A stretch of 64,000 nucleotides of DNA from Henckelia pumila (taxonomy: Eukaryota > Streptophyta > Magnoliopsida > Lamiales > Gesneriaceae), in NCBI RefSeq assembly GCF_033568475.1, contig NW_027331831.1, positions 13,764,001 to 13,828,000 of the forward strand, written 5' to 3'. The translations under genes and the position numbers were made by a program. Shown one piece after another: positions 24,729 through 34,773 of the stretch. Within the stretch, counting starts at the first letter, position 1. Every line of letters begins with the position of its first letter. A model generated the notes under the pieces. That model saw nothing but the letters and a program-made list of their open reading frames with translations. It ran no database searches and had not been told where the DNA came from.

Positions 24729-27471
24729 TCAAGGATGGGCTGAAAAGTAAGCGAGCAGACCCACTAAAGGTGCATTGATGTATGTAGTGGGCTCGGACTC
24801 CTGGAAGAAAGGTCTCGAGTCCGGGAAAGAGTCTGAGCTATTAGGCCCGCCTACAACCGCACCAACTAATAAGTTTGGGTTCGGAGCTGGGCTCAGATAG
24901 TATCGAGACCCATCTTTGCATCCAATGCGAGCAGGGTGGGCTTCCAACGATGGCAACGAGCTTGCCCGATGGTGGATTCTCTCCGGGTACCGTGGACCGT
25001 AGCCCACCATGTAAGACATTCTCAATGGGTTGTCCCCTAGAATGTAGTCCACCTGACATGGTAGACGGGACACCAAGAATGAGCACGTTTATTGAATCAA
25101 GATGGTACACTCGATACCCAAATTACAATATATATGGCTTAGTCTATTATCTTTACACTTCTAACATGATTGTATTATATACCCATCATATGAATGTAAG
25201 ACCCAAACATATACCATAATAGTATTTGCAACTATCATAACATACCTATATTTTAATCCCCATCTCAAAAATCAATAATCAATAAACAAATAAATGTGGT
25301 AAAAGTGGGTGATTCTATATATGCTCCAACGATGTGCCTCACACCTAGTGGATCATAAACATTTAAACATATGGGCCTCACACAATGAATAATGGATGCT
25401 ACACGAGGTATTTGATAAGTTGTTATTATTATTATTTTTGCCAAAGTGTTTGATAAGTTATTAATTTTCAATCCAAGAACATTGTAGGGTCAGTGACCGT
25501 TGGCCAATCACAAGTGAAACATGTAGATATAGACAAAGATTCTTGTGACCACCACATTTTTACTAGCCGTTGCCTTTGACAATAACACATCAACTAAAAC
25601 ATTGGTGTCATTATTTGACAAGAACATGAGAGGTATTTTTACCTGGCGTCTGGCCAAGCTCTTGAGAAGTGCGGGGGAGGCCGACGTCTCGCCACATGGG
25701 ATGACATGATTGGCGTGGCTTATATAGTTGGAATAAGCCAGAAGTAGAAAGGATAGGGATGTCACATGCTGCATGTTGCTTCCTCCAGCCTTGAATATCA
25801 AACCCCCTAAATTGCCAGCAATGAATTTATTACCAAATCAATTCACTTGACGAGAATAGTTTGGGCAAATGCTGAACAGAAATAGTGAAAATTAATATTA
25901 TATATACATACCAGGAGAATATTGAACCTGAGGATGAGAATTAATTCCTGGCAATAAGGAACAGATAAAAGTATCTGCATTTATTTGGAACGATCTTAAA
26001 TCACTTGCTCTTCCCATTAGCACTTCCTGCCACACGGAATCATTCACAATTTTTCAAAGAAAATTAGATAAATTAATTTTTATTCGAAATAAAAATTGTT
26101 AAACCCAACAACAAATTAAATAAAAGAAGTGTGTGCGTACGTGTTATATTATATATATATACATGTATTCATGAGTATTATAAAAAATCCAAAGTACTGT
26201 GGCATTGGATCCAAAGACTAGTGTGAAGTCACGGTCATTTTTCCCAGTAAAAAGTAGCTGCGCAGATCGATCTGACCCATTCATCTTTTTGCACATGCAT
26301 GCAGCAGCACTGGTGAAAATTAACCAGAGGCCGTACGTACGCTTATTATTTAATTAATAATTAGTTTTTCTAGTCTTGTATATAAACTTTCCATTTTCAT
26401 TCAAAAAAGGTTAACCTAGTTATTAGCCTGTCATTTTCTCGATTCTACACTAATAAAAGTTATTTGCATGTTTATAGTATCCCTACACTTTATTGGATTG
26501 TTTTAATTGTCAAAAAAAAAAAAATTTGACTTGTTGGATTTCAACCAAATATACAAATTTAATCTATTCATATCCGTCTGATCCGTGGTTTCATTATCAA
26601 TTTCATTTGTTTGGATAAACTTAAAAACACAATCTTTTTCCTATACGTTGTAACACTAATTGCATGGACAAAATCCAAATCTTAAGTATATTTTGATTCC
26701 GGTTAGTTGTATACACTATTATGAGAAATTTAATCCCGACATTATTAAAAACTCATATAAAAAAGAATGTTTTATTAACTTCTTTAAGTTTTCAAAGTTT
26801 CAAAATTTGGGCACATGCATCCCTAGCCTTGTGTGTATTTATTTTGAAGGTTATATATATACGTGCTCAAAATTTTAAAACACAAGAGAGATAGGGCTAG
26901 CTAATAGCCCAATTGGTCTCACGTATCCGCTGGAGACTCGGGTTAGAGTCTCCCTCCCCCTTTATAATTAAAAAAAACAAATTCTAAACACAAAAAGCTA
27001 ATAATTATAATCATGTGGAGTTTCAACAATCTTGTGATTAATTTTCAGTACCCGTGTATGCAATTGATCATTTTATTTATTTAATAGAAAATGTAAGGAT
27101 TGGGTATATGAGCAGTAAATAATAATGGAGAAGACATAATAAAAAGTGGGGATTATATATATAATGCACCTTAGAAAGGAGAACATTGATGCCGGCGTGT
27201 TTGTTATCCCAACCGAACTCATTAATGGTGTCTCCAGCTCTCAATATCACCTCGTTCCGAACTATATACTCTCTATATTCTCTCCTCCGAGATGCTTTGT
27301 GCAACCATGCCGCACCCCATAACAGTTCATCCTACGGGTACGTACAAACACACATATATATATATATATATAAAATCTTTAATTAAACCGCATATATATA
27401 TACTCGAATTAATTAAGCCACCTTCTTAGTGGCAATTCATCGGAGAGAGACGTGAGTTTGAACCCATATCG

Positions 27472-27511
<40 letters not shown>

Positions 27512-29223
27512 TTTCTACTAATTAATAGTATTAGTAATATTTAGAGAATTGCTTAATTAATGATTATTGGTTAAGTACTGCTAAGAATATATATGCACCT
27601 GGAAACCATTGACATCACAGTAAAAAGGGCAGACCGCATACTGTAGGCTGGAAGTGTAAGGACCTCGGTGCCTGTCTGCAAACTCGAACACCTATATAAT
27701 ACATGCACCACACCATGTTATTGAATAATCTAATCGCTATAAATATAAACTTCATTTTTACAATTATAATTACAAATATATTATTAATTGAGAATCAGCG
27801 GTTTTTATTAATTATTAATTAATTCCTTCGATTTTATTTATTAATCTCATGGTGTTTTGAAAATATAATAAATATAGGAGGTATTTCCAAAAATAGTACG
27901 TGCGTAACTATTTTTCACAGCTAATTAACAAGAACCCGGCCTTAAATAAACACTTATTTTGTCATATAAATATAAATTTTGGTGTTATTGTCAATTATAT
28001 TTATCAGCACTGTGTCGACCAAACTTATATAATAATAAATGTAATATATATGAGCTTTAATTTTAAAACATTTTGCACAACATTTTTTTTGGGAGGGTTG
28101 AGTGTCAAAGATATCATTATACAGGTACAAAAATATTCTATTTGAGTCTCTCATGACAAAAAATCAAATATATTACTTTTTATTGTAAATATGAAATATT
28201 TTATTTGAGTCTCTCATAACAAAAAATCAAATATATTATTTTTTATTGTAAATATGAGTAGAATTGATTGTGTATAATATAACAAAAACGTATGTACCAT
28301 AGAATATTTAAAAAAAATATTATTTTTGTTAATTTAATATATTTTTAAAAAATAAATAATAACGATAAAAGCCTGATTTTAAGGAAATGAAGAAATAGTA
28401 GAAATATTTTTATATATATTTTTGACGGGCACGGCATATATATATAGGAAAAGCAAACGACAATGTTCACTTACTTTAATTGCACGATTCAAAAGAAGGT
28501 TCGAGTAGGCGGGATATCGCGAACGGAAGACGATGGAGGCGGCGGCGAGCGCGGCGGCGGTCTCTCCGGCGACGTCTGAGCCAGGGTGGTTGGCATCGAC
28601 TTTATACGCTGTTCTCAGCGTATCCATATCCTCAGGCCTTTCCCAGCAGCTGTGGTCCGACGAAGGGTCTCCCACCTGCACATATACGACGCCGTCGTGT
28701 GCTGTGGCCTTCAGAAAATAATCGGTGGCCCATTTCAGGGCGGCCACCGCGTTGTTCAGCTCCCCGGCGGCGCGCATGTTTCGCCCGAAGTCTATGATGC
28801 CCCACGACAGCAATGTGGCGGTGAACGCCATGGGGAACCCGAATTTGACGTTGTCTCCGGCGTCGTAGTATCCTCCACTCAAATCAACCTAAACCAAAAC
28901 GAAGGGAATTTTTTCAAAAATCATCTCGATCGATTTAATGTACAGACTTAGATCAGTAAAATGTTCGAAAGTGTGACGAATTTTACTCCGGCGGAGGCGC
29001 CGTCATGCAGGGCGGAGTCTCTGCGCCACCGGATGCGTTGGTTCGGGGGCAGTTTTCCCGAGCGCTGGCCTTCGAAGAAAATAATGCTTTTGCGGAGTGC
29101 GTCGCGGTAGTCGTGGCCGGCGGCGGCGGCGGAGTGGTGGTGAAGGAAGAGAAGGAAGAGGATGGCGGCGGCGGCGGAGGATGATCGGAGATTTGCCGGG
29201 AAATGGAAAGGATTTAGCGCCAT
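24729..29223 (-). CDS. glycoside hydrolase family 9 endoglucanase (endo-1,4-beta-glucanase, secreted)
   Basis: Cleaves beta-1,4-glucan in the cell wall. Seven minus-strand exons: 29223-28987, 28888-28475, 27691-27599, 27331-27170, 26026-about 25912, 25806-25643, 25052-24729 (stop 24729-24731). They give 502 aa, normal for plant class B GH9. ATG at 29223 starts a hydrophobic secretion signal ([14 protein letters not shown], about residues 19-32). The catalytic block GGYYDAGDN gives Asp88 and Asp91. [12 protein letters not shown] supplies the conserved His near 422. The second GH9 signature spans 471-489 with Asp473 and Glu482. It stops at LAYFSAHP, so there is no C-terminal carbohydrate-binding module and no membrane anchor. 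All joins are GT-AG and in frame; one boundary (25912/25913) has one-base uncertainty. No inactivating lesion was seen. Confidence 0.93.
26875..26975 (+). repeat. tRNA-like SINE remnant in GH9 intron
   Basis: Contains an A-box-like tagcccaattgg and, about 28 bp on, a B-box-like gggttagagtctc, followed by a c-rich stretch and a short A run. This resembles a tRNA-derived SINE head. A similar B-box-like gagtttgaaccc occurs at about 27451-27462. It is not a folding tRNA gene. Confidence 0.35.
27479..27509. repeat. (AT)n microsatellite in GH9 intron
   Basis: Uninterrupted alternating AT of about 30 bp. Confidence 0.85.
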
Positions 29224-29265
29224 TTGGCTCAGCACACAAGTAAGGAATGATCAGAGTAACTGGTT

Positions 29266-29275
29266 TATTATATAG
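29266..29275 (-). promoter_or_regulatory. putative TATA box of the GH9 gene
   Basis: Minus-strand CTATATAATA about 43-52 bp upstream of the start codon. If used, the 5' leader would be very short (about 15-20 nt). No other promoter element is claimed. Confidence 0.45.
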
Positions 29276-29670
29276 TACAATCGGGGTCATAGGATTCTTG
29301 GGCAAGGACCAATGGGAATCTGACAGGTGGCGAGTAGTGATTGGATGGAATGTGGATACCAATGAGAGGTGAAATTGATTGGTCCGAGATGGTTTGACCG
29401 TTTGAGGTGAACCAACGGTATAAAAATTAATTGTTTTTGGTTTTTTATTTATTTGTTTTTTTTCAATTCCAATTGAGGCTCTAATCCGAGATTTTGACGT
29501 AGATGAGTTTAAACTATCGACATTTAGGATGGAAATTAAATGAAATTTTACCATAAATTTAAAAATTCGTCAAGTTAAATCTTAAGATAAAATTTTCAAT
29601 AGTTAATTTTTGTCAGATCTTCTTCTGTTTTGTCGTTTAATTTGTTGTTAGTTTAATTCCTAAATACTTG

Positions 29671-29705
<35 letters not shown>

Positions 29706-29708
<3 letters not shown>

Positions 29709-29865
29709 TTTTGCTATCCTACCCACCCATCGTGCCCACCTAATGTGCCCACCATGAGGTGGCACTCAATTATTGGACGCACAATTCATCACATCCAATA
29801 GTTGAGTGTCACGTCATGGTGGGCACATTAGGTGGGCACGGTGGGTGGGCAGGATAGCAAAATTG
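29706..29865. mobile_element. hairpin MITE B, embedded in a TA repeat
   Basis: The two arms are inverted copies: the left begins gagttttgctatcc and the right, reverse complemented, aattttgctatcc. Both continue with cccaccta and tgtgcccaccatga. The arms are about 70 bp with a short loop near 29780, flanked by (TA)n on both sides (about 29677-29705 and 29866-29886). It is non-coding. Confidence 0.8.
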
Positions 29866-29886
29866 TATATATATATATATATATAT

Positions 29887-30026
29887 GATTTCTTTTATGG
29901 TGCCCAACACTATATGCCCACTTCATGTCCACCATGTACAATAGATGAGTTGAATGGTACAATAGATGAGTTGACTTGTACATGGTGGGCATGAAGTGGG
30001 CATATAGTGTTGGGCACCATATAAAA

Positions 30027-30029
<3 letters not shown>
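29887..30029. mobile_element. hairpin MITE C, embedded in a TA repeat
   Basis: The arms are inverted copies: the left has cttttatggtgcccaac and the right, reverse complemented, gagttttatatggtgcccaac. Both continue through actatatgcccacttcatg. A tandem tacaatagatgagttga lies in the loop. TA runs flank both sides, and the right-hand run is about 45 bp. It is non-coding. Confidence 0.8.
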
Positions 30030-30072
<43 letters not shown>

Positions 30073-30076
<4 letters not shown>

Positions 30077-30099
30077 CTTTTATGGTGCTCAACACTATA
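30073..30099 (+). mobile_element. fragment of a third hairpin MITE (C type)
   Basis: agttcttttatggtgctcaa repeats the left end of MITE C just beyond the TA run and then stops matching, so it is a truncated or degraded copy. Confidence 0.55.
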
Positions 30100-30279
30100 A
30101 CAAAAAAAAGTGGCACTTATTATTTTAATCCAAAAAAATAGTGAAAGATTATTTTAAAAATTAAAAATTAAAATATTCAAATAAGAAACTTTTTGTTAAT
30201 ATTTTAAGAAATTCATATTAAAAAGTATTTAAAAAACATTAAAGAACCTCTAAGTTTTTAATATGCATTTAAAAATCCT

Positions 30280-30470
30280 GATTACGCACTCCTGAGGTGT
30301 TTAAGTAGGAGTTGCACCCAGCAGGTGAGTGCGTGACTCATGATTAGAAATTTGATTTCTTTTTTTACCAACACTTATTCGAATAAGTCTTATCGCACAG
30401 GTTCAGTGCAGTTTACCTAGTTGACGTGGATTGGTGGACTAGTTTCTAGCTGCCGGCAACAAATTATCTT
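30280..30470 (+). repeat. possible SINE-like remnant
   Basis: The tail acacttattcgaataagtc followed by ttatcgcacag and tgcagtttacc resembles the 3' part of plant Au-type SINEs as I remember it. No clear Pol III boxes are visible. The assignment needs a repeat library. Confidence 0.3.
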
Positions 30471-30479
30471 TCTTGAAAC

Positions 30480-31435
30480 AATTTATTTATTATTAAGTTT
30501 TGCAAACATAAAATACTTATGATGTGAAAAATACTAAAATTTGGTCCTTTTTTATTTTCTTTTTCTTCTTTCTTGTTATTTTTTGGTTTTCGTGCATCCA
30601 TGACCATGCATATAGGCAGTATATGTGTATGTAATGTAACCGGACACCATCACCATTAAATTTTTCAACGGTGACGTAAAACTGTATGCACTGCATCACT
30701 TTAACTATATATCATATGATAATGATGGGAAGATGGTCCCCAGTACCTCTCTATCCATATATTGATTATTTTTATCGCTGTTAAATATATTGCATAAAAT
30801 GAACAACATATATACGCGAATGTAACATATAATATCTTACATTTTATTACATTAATCGAATATTCGATATCTATTAAGATCGTGTAGAACTGTCATCAAT
30901 TTATAATATAACAAGTTCCATCATCCTAAAGTATGATATCGAAAATGAGATTATCCGAAATATATATCCTTCAAATCTTTAATTGTCATTTAATTCCAAT
31001 ATTGTGGGTTACGTAGATTAGTGAACTCCGAAATATTCTCAAATTTATTCTGTTTTTATATATTATGTTCTTGCTGTATTAAATTAACCTAATATGTAAG
31101 CGTGTAATTATAATTTGGAAGTTGGATAAAATAATAAAAATATGAAATGGATATATGGAAGGGAGTGTTTGGAGTAGTTATCTTTTGATAGGAAGCATGA
31201 TGGGAGACGGTGTGGGCAAAGGTTGCATGTGCGTGCATGGGTTTCAGAGGATGGGTTTTGGTTGGGCCGGGTCCTCTACATGCATAATAATAATATATAA
31301 AAATAACCTTATAAGGTTGTTTTACGGATTAATTTTATCAAACGCATTTTCGATCAATCCGAATCATGAAAAGTATAACTTTTTTTGTCGGAGTACTATT
31401 TTTTACTGCATGTATGAATCGCGTCGACCAGTCTG
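30480..31435. other. AT-rich intergenic sequence
   Basis: No gene or clear repeat recognised. A 93-codon open frame at 31155-31436 has no family resemblance and runs into repeat sequence. Confidence 0.5.
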
Positions 31436-31439
31436 ACGT

Positions 31440-31585
31440 AGAAGTGCAAATGGGTCAAGCTAATCATGAGCAATTCGTGAACAAATTGGTCAAAACTCGA
31501 TATAAATATCGAGTTAACATAATTAAATCGAGTCGAGCTCAAGTAGTATGATATTCGACTTCACTCGTTTGCACCTCTAGTCTCA
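31440..31585. mobile_element. degraded short TIR element
   Basis: The left gtgcaaatgggtcaagct and the right cactcgtttgcacctct form imperfect inverted ends. The middle contains an inner palindrome (aaaactcgatataaatatcgagtt). This resembles small hAT-type MITEs beginning AGGGGTGCAAA, but no target duplication was confirmed. Confidence 0.35.
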
Positions 31586-31710
31586 CGGATATATATATGT
31601 GAGATCGTCTCCAAAATTTACTCATGAGTCTTAATAATAATAATTATAATAATTATAATAATAATAATAATAATGTTTTTAATAGTGAAAGAAGGATTCA
31701 TTGAGTATTT

Positions 31711-31748
<38 letters not shown>

Positions 31749-31763
31749 GAGGTTCAAACCAAC

Positions 31764-32520
31764 CTATTTATCAAACAAATCATTCGAAGCTACATCCATC
31801 AACCAAGATGCGTAAAAACCATCAACCCACAAAACGGGTGAGGGGTTAGAGATAGTGTATTGCGCAAGACAATGAACAACCTTGTTCGCACATCTATTAT
31901 TAAAACACAAACCGAGGAAGCTATCCGAATTAAAAATTTTTGAGTTGTTCGAAACAAGACACCAATCCAGACTAAGATTCTCCGTAGAAGTCATCGCTGC
32001 TTGGACGGCTACAGAGGAATCAGAGATAACGTAAACATTTACAAAATCACCTTGAGTCGCCAACAATAGGCCATGAAAAATTGCATGCCAACACTTCCGC
32101 AGCCACTACCGACCCTGTATTTTGAAATCCCATGGCTGCTGCAGAACGAATGGTACCATAGTGATCCCTTATCACAGCTCCCACACTAACACGACCAGTT
32201 ACATGATTGAAACCCGCATCAACATCAAGTCAAAAATGTCTCCCAGGGTTTTCTTCCACTTATCCTCTAGACTATGTTGTGAAGTCCGGGTCTGGATGAA
32301 GTTAGAATTTCTTGATTTGATAAATTCATCAAAGTAAGGATGCACCCAATCAATTTTAATCGAAGCTTGCTTTCGAATAGGATGATGTTTTATCCTACAA
32401 AACTCTTTCCAAATAGCCCATGCGCACATCACGAAACACTCAAAATTAGACTTTGAAAGTGTGCCAAAAAGATATATCCCACAACAAGAAAAGACATCAT
32501 TGCACTTCTTTAAAACTACT
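31764..32520 (-). pseudogene. 3' end of a LINE (non-LTR) element with RNase H-like domain, broken
   Basis: Read on the minus strand, a piece with CAWAIWKEFCRIKHH (32432-32380) resembles the region between reverse transcriptase and RNase H in plant L1-type LINEs. It is followed by an RNase H fold: LDVDAGF near 32215, VSVGAVIRDHYG, AAEVLACN near 32085, DSSVAVQA near 32010 and CANKVVHCLAQY near 31870. The three acidic positions are visible, but the frame shifts between 32210 and 32060. It ends beside CA/TA microsatellites at about 31713-31750. An active element would also need ORF1 and RT, which are absent. Confidence 0.7.
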
Positions 32521-33002
32521 TGTAGTGTCCCGCTCCAAAATCACATACTAATCAAATTTAAGCATGCAATTAAATCTTAAATAACAATAATCAGATAAAT
32601 CAGCGGAAACTGGAATACATACATAGTAAACCCAAACTGAAAACATAAATCTAAAATACTGGTTAAGGTACAACCATATCGAAAATCAATGTATCATAAT
32701 ACAACCCAAGGTAAAACAATCGAACCAAATAACCGGAATCTTAACAGCGCTGCTCCTCGCCTCGAGGCTCACTTTTGCCTGCGTCATCCAACCTGAGGCC
32801 TGATCCACGGAATGGAGTGTCCAAGATGAAAACAACAACATGAGTGCTAACGTCCAGTACAATAAATATGAATATAAAAATCTATATGTGCATGCATGTG
32901 ATGTGAACTGGGTAATTGGATCAACAAGGAAACTCATGCTACCAACTCGTAAATACCCCTCTGGATAATTAGCACACTTATCTGGACATGGATCTAAAAC
33001 CA
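32521..33002 (+). repeat. LTR-like fragment (TGTAGTG family)
   Basis: Begins TGTAGTGTCCCGCTCC and continues with tttaagcatgcaattaa and ttaaataa, closely paralleling the sequence that starts at 54951 (TGTAGTGACCCGACCC, cttaaacatacaattaactt). This style of start is common in long LTRs of plant Ty3/gypsy elements. No primer-binding site or pol was seen here. Confidence 0.45.
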
Positions 33003-33113
33003 TTGTCTTTGTCTTTTAACCGTTGTCTTTGAGCGTCACATTTAACAATAATTTTTTTTTATGATATTTAACAACAGATAAAAACTGTTGTTGTTTTTCA
33101 TTTTCTTGTAGTG
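33003..33113 (-). mobile_element. CACTA-like terminal fragment
   Basis: Reverse complemented, it begins CACTACAAGAAAATG at 33113 and continues with imperfect acaac/gttgt repeats, including tctgttgttaaa and acaacggttaaaa. This is typical of the subterminal region of plant CACTA elements. The opposite terminus was not found. Confidence 0.5.
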
Positions 33114-33376
33114 CTTATGTTTTATGATTTTTTTATTTTTTATTTTTATAAATGATGTTCATCATTATGTTTTTGAAACAAAAGAAGTATCTTTATTCTA
33201 TTATCGTAGCAAACTATCTGTCATAGAGTAGCCGTTAAAAAATAATCATTGTAAAATAATCGTTATAAAATTATTATATATTAATTGAAATGTATTATGA
33301 ATTTATTAAATAAAAATAATATATATTATTAATAAATTGATTAAAATGCTATTGTAAATATTTACGATAGTTTTAT

Positions 33377-33377
33377 A

Positions 33378-33412
<35 letters not shown>
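33377..33412. repeat. (AAT)n microsatellite
   Basis: Twelve or so uninterrupted aat/ata units. Confidence 0.9.
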
Positions 33413-33415
<3 letters not shown>

Positions 33416-33755
33416 ATGAACCCCTTATAATAACCACATTTGTCAAATTAATAGATGGACAAAAATGTCCTTTTAGCGCAAAATTCTTTATTTTTTGAAA
33501 TTAAAAAATAAAAAATGGATACAAAGTGAATTTGAGAAATTAAATAAAGATTAGTGGATGCAATCCCTTGATTTTCCTCTTCAAAGATAATTTCTTGATG
33601 GATTTGAATTTCTTGAATATTTGATATTCTTGGAAGACGATTGATGTCTTGATAAATTTAATTCGATGGGTTAACACTTTGATATCGAATTAAACTTCAA
33701 AATTTAGGAAGAACGCGATGAACTCCTTGAATCACGCATTGAAATTTGTTATTTT

Positions 33756-33970
33756 GAATTTGATGAAGAACACGATTTTCTTGAATTCGATTTATTTGAT
33801 GAAGAACACGAACTTCTTGAATTTGATGAAGAACACGATCTTCTTGAATTTGATGAATAACACGATCTTCTTGAATTTGATGAAGAACACGATCTTCTTG
33901 AATTTGATTTATTTGATGAATAACACGAACTTCTTGAATTTGATGAAGAACACGATCTTTTTGAATTTGA
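33756..33970. repeat. 27-bp minisatellite
   Basis: Six to eight imperfect units of gaatttgatgaagaacacga plus tcttctt, two with an extra 9-bp gatttattt. The unit is nine codons long and both strands stay open (minus-strand peptide repeat HQIQEDRVL). A minus-strand TATA-like ctataaatag lies upstream at about 34170-34180. This may be part of an LTR or leader of an unidentified element rather than a gene. Confidence 0.8.
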
Positions 33971-34773
33971 ATGAATTTAAATATATTTGAAGAAGAATAC
34001 AATTAATCCCTTGAATCACGTCTTGATCTTCTCGAATTTGATGATTTTGAAGAAGAACGCCTTGAATTGCGCCTTGAATTTCTTGAATATGACTTGAGAG
34101 AAAAACTCTTGAATTCTTCTACTCCTTTGCTTTAGTCTTTCGTGTTGTGTCTTATGTTGGTCATCTGCCACCTATTTATAGCTGAAGGATGCAGATTCCT
34201 ACCATTTCGATTTGATGAGATGTCGCAATTTATTGGCTCCTCATGATTTATTTGGTGATTATCTTTCATTAATCACAAAATTTGATTTTAAATACTAAAA
34301 ATATTAGTATTTTCTTCCATTTGATTCAAGATTTGATTTCAAATCCTAAAAATATTAGTATTCACTTCTAATTTGTGCAAGATTCAATCTTGATTTGATA
34401 ACAAAATATATTAAAATATCAATTAATTAACTATTTATTTTTTGTAAGAATTTAATTTTCCAATAGTTAATTATTTTTTATTGATATTTAATATCATTTT
34501 GCAATTTCCATAATTTTATGGTCAATAAATTTAAGTGTCTATAGTCTTTTATTACTTCTAACTATTCACTTTCAACTTATTTTTTTAATTTAAAAATATA
34601 AAAAATGCTTATTATTTCAGATGTGACATAGTAAACATTATAGATAAAGATAGTAGAAAATGTAAAAGCAAATGTGATTCAATAGAAAGTTATTTTTATT
34701 TTTTCTTTTTATTGTGCATAGAGATTATCTGAGGTTTATAGAAATTAGGTGAGGACTGGTAGAAGCTGCAAAA
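33971..34773. other. intergenic sequence upstream of the EAPP-like gene
   Basis: AT-rich. Direct duplications around aaatactaaaaatattagta at about 34292 and 34342 suggest a worn repeat. The promoter of the downstream gene must lie in the last few hundred bases, but no clear TATA box was chosen. Confidence 0.45.

Noticed and set aside
24729..25076. A separate small gene at the 3' end of GH9
   Set aside because: It is the last GH9 exon: VDYILGDNP joins in frame to LARRQ at 25643 and supplies the second catalytic signature.
26880..26950. A functional tRNA gene
   Set aside because: It has only A- and B-box-like motifs. No acceptor or anticodon stem could be paired.
28480..28951. Open frames on + through the GH9 second exon
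   Set aside because: GC-rich antisense shadows of the GH9 coding exon, without family resemblance.
31155..31436. 93-codon open frame on +
   Set aside because: Low-complexity AT-rich 3' half running into a degraded TIR element. No recognisable domain.
33697..34002. Repeat-peptide open frames on both strands
   Set aside because: Openness follows from the 27-bp unit being stop-free on both strands. Without transcript evidence I annotate only the minisatellite.
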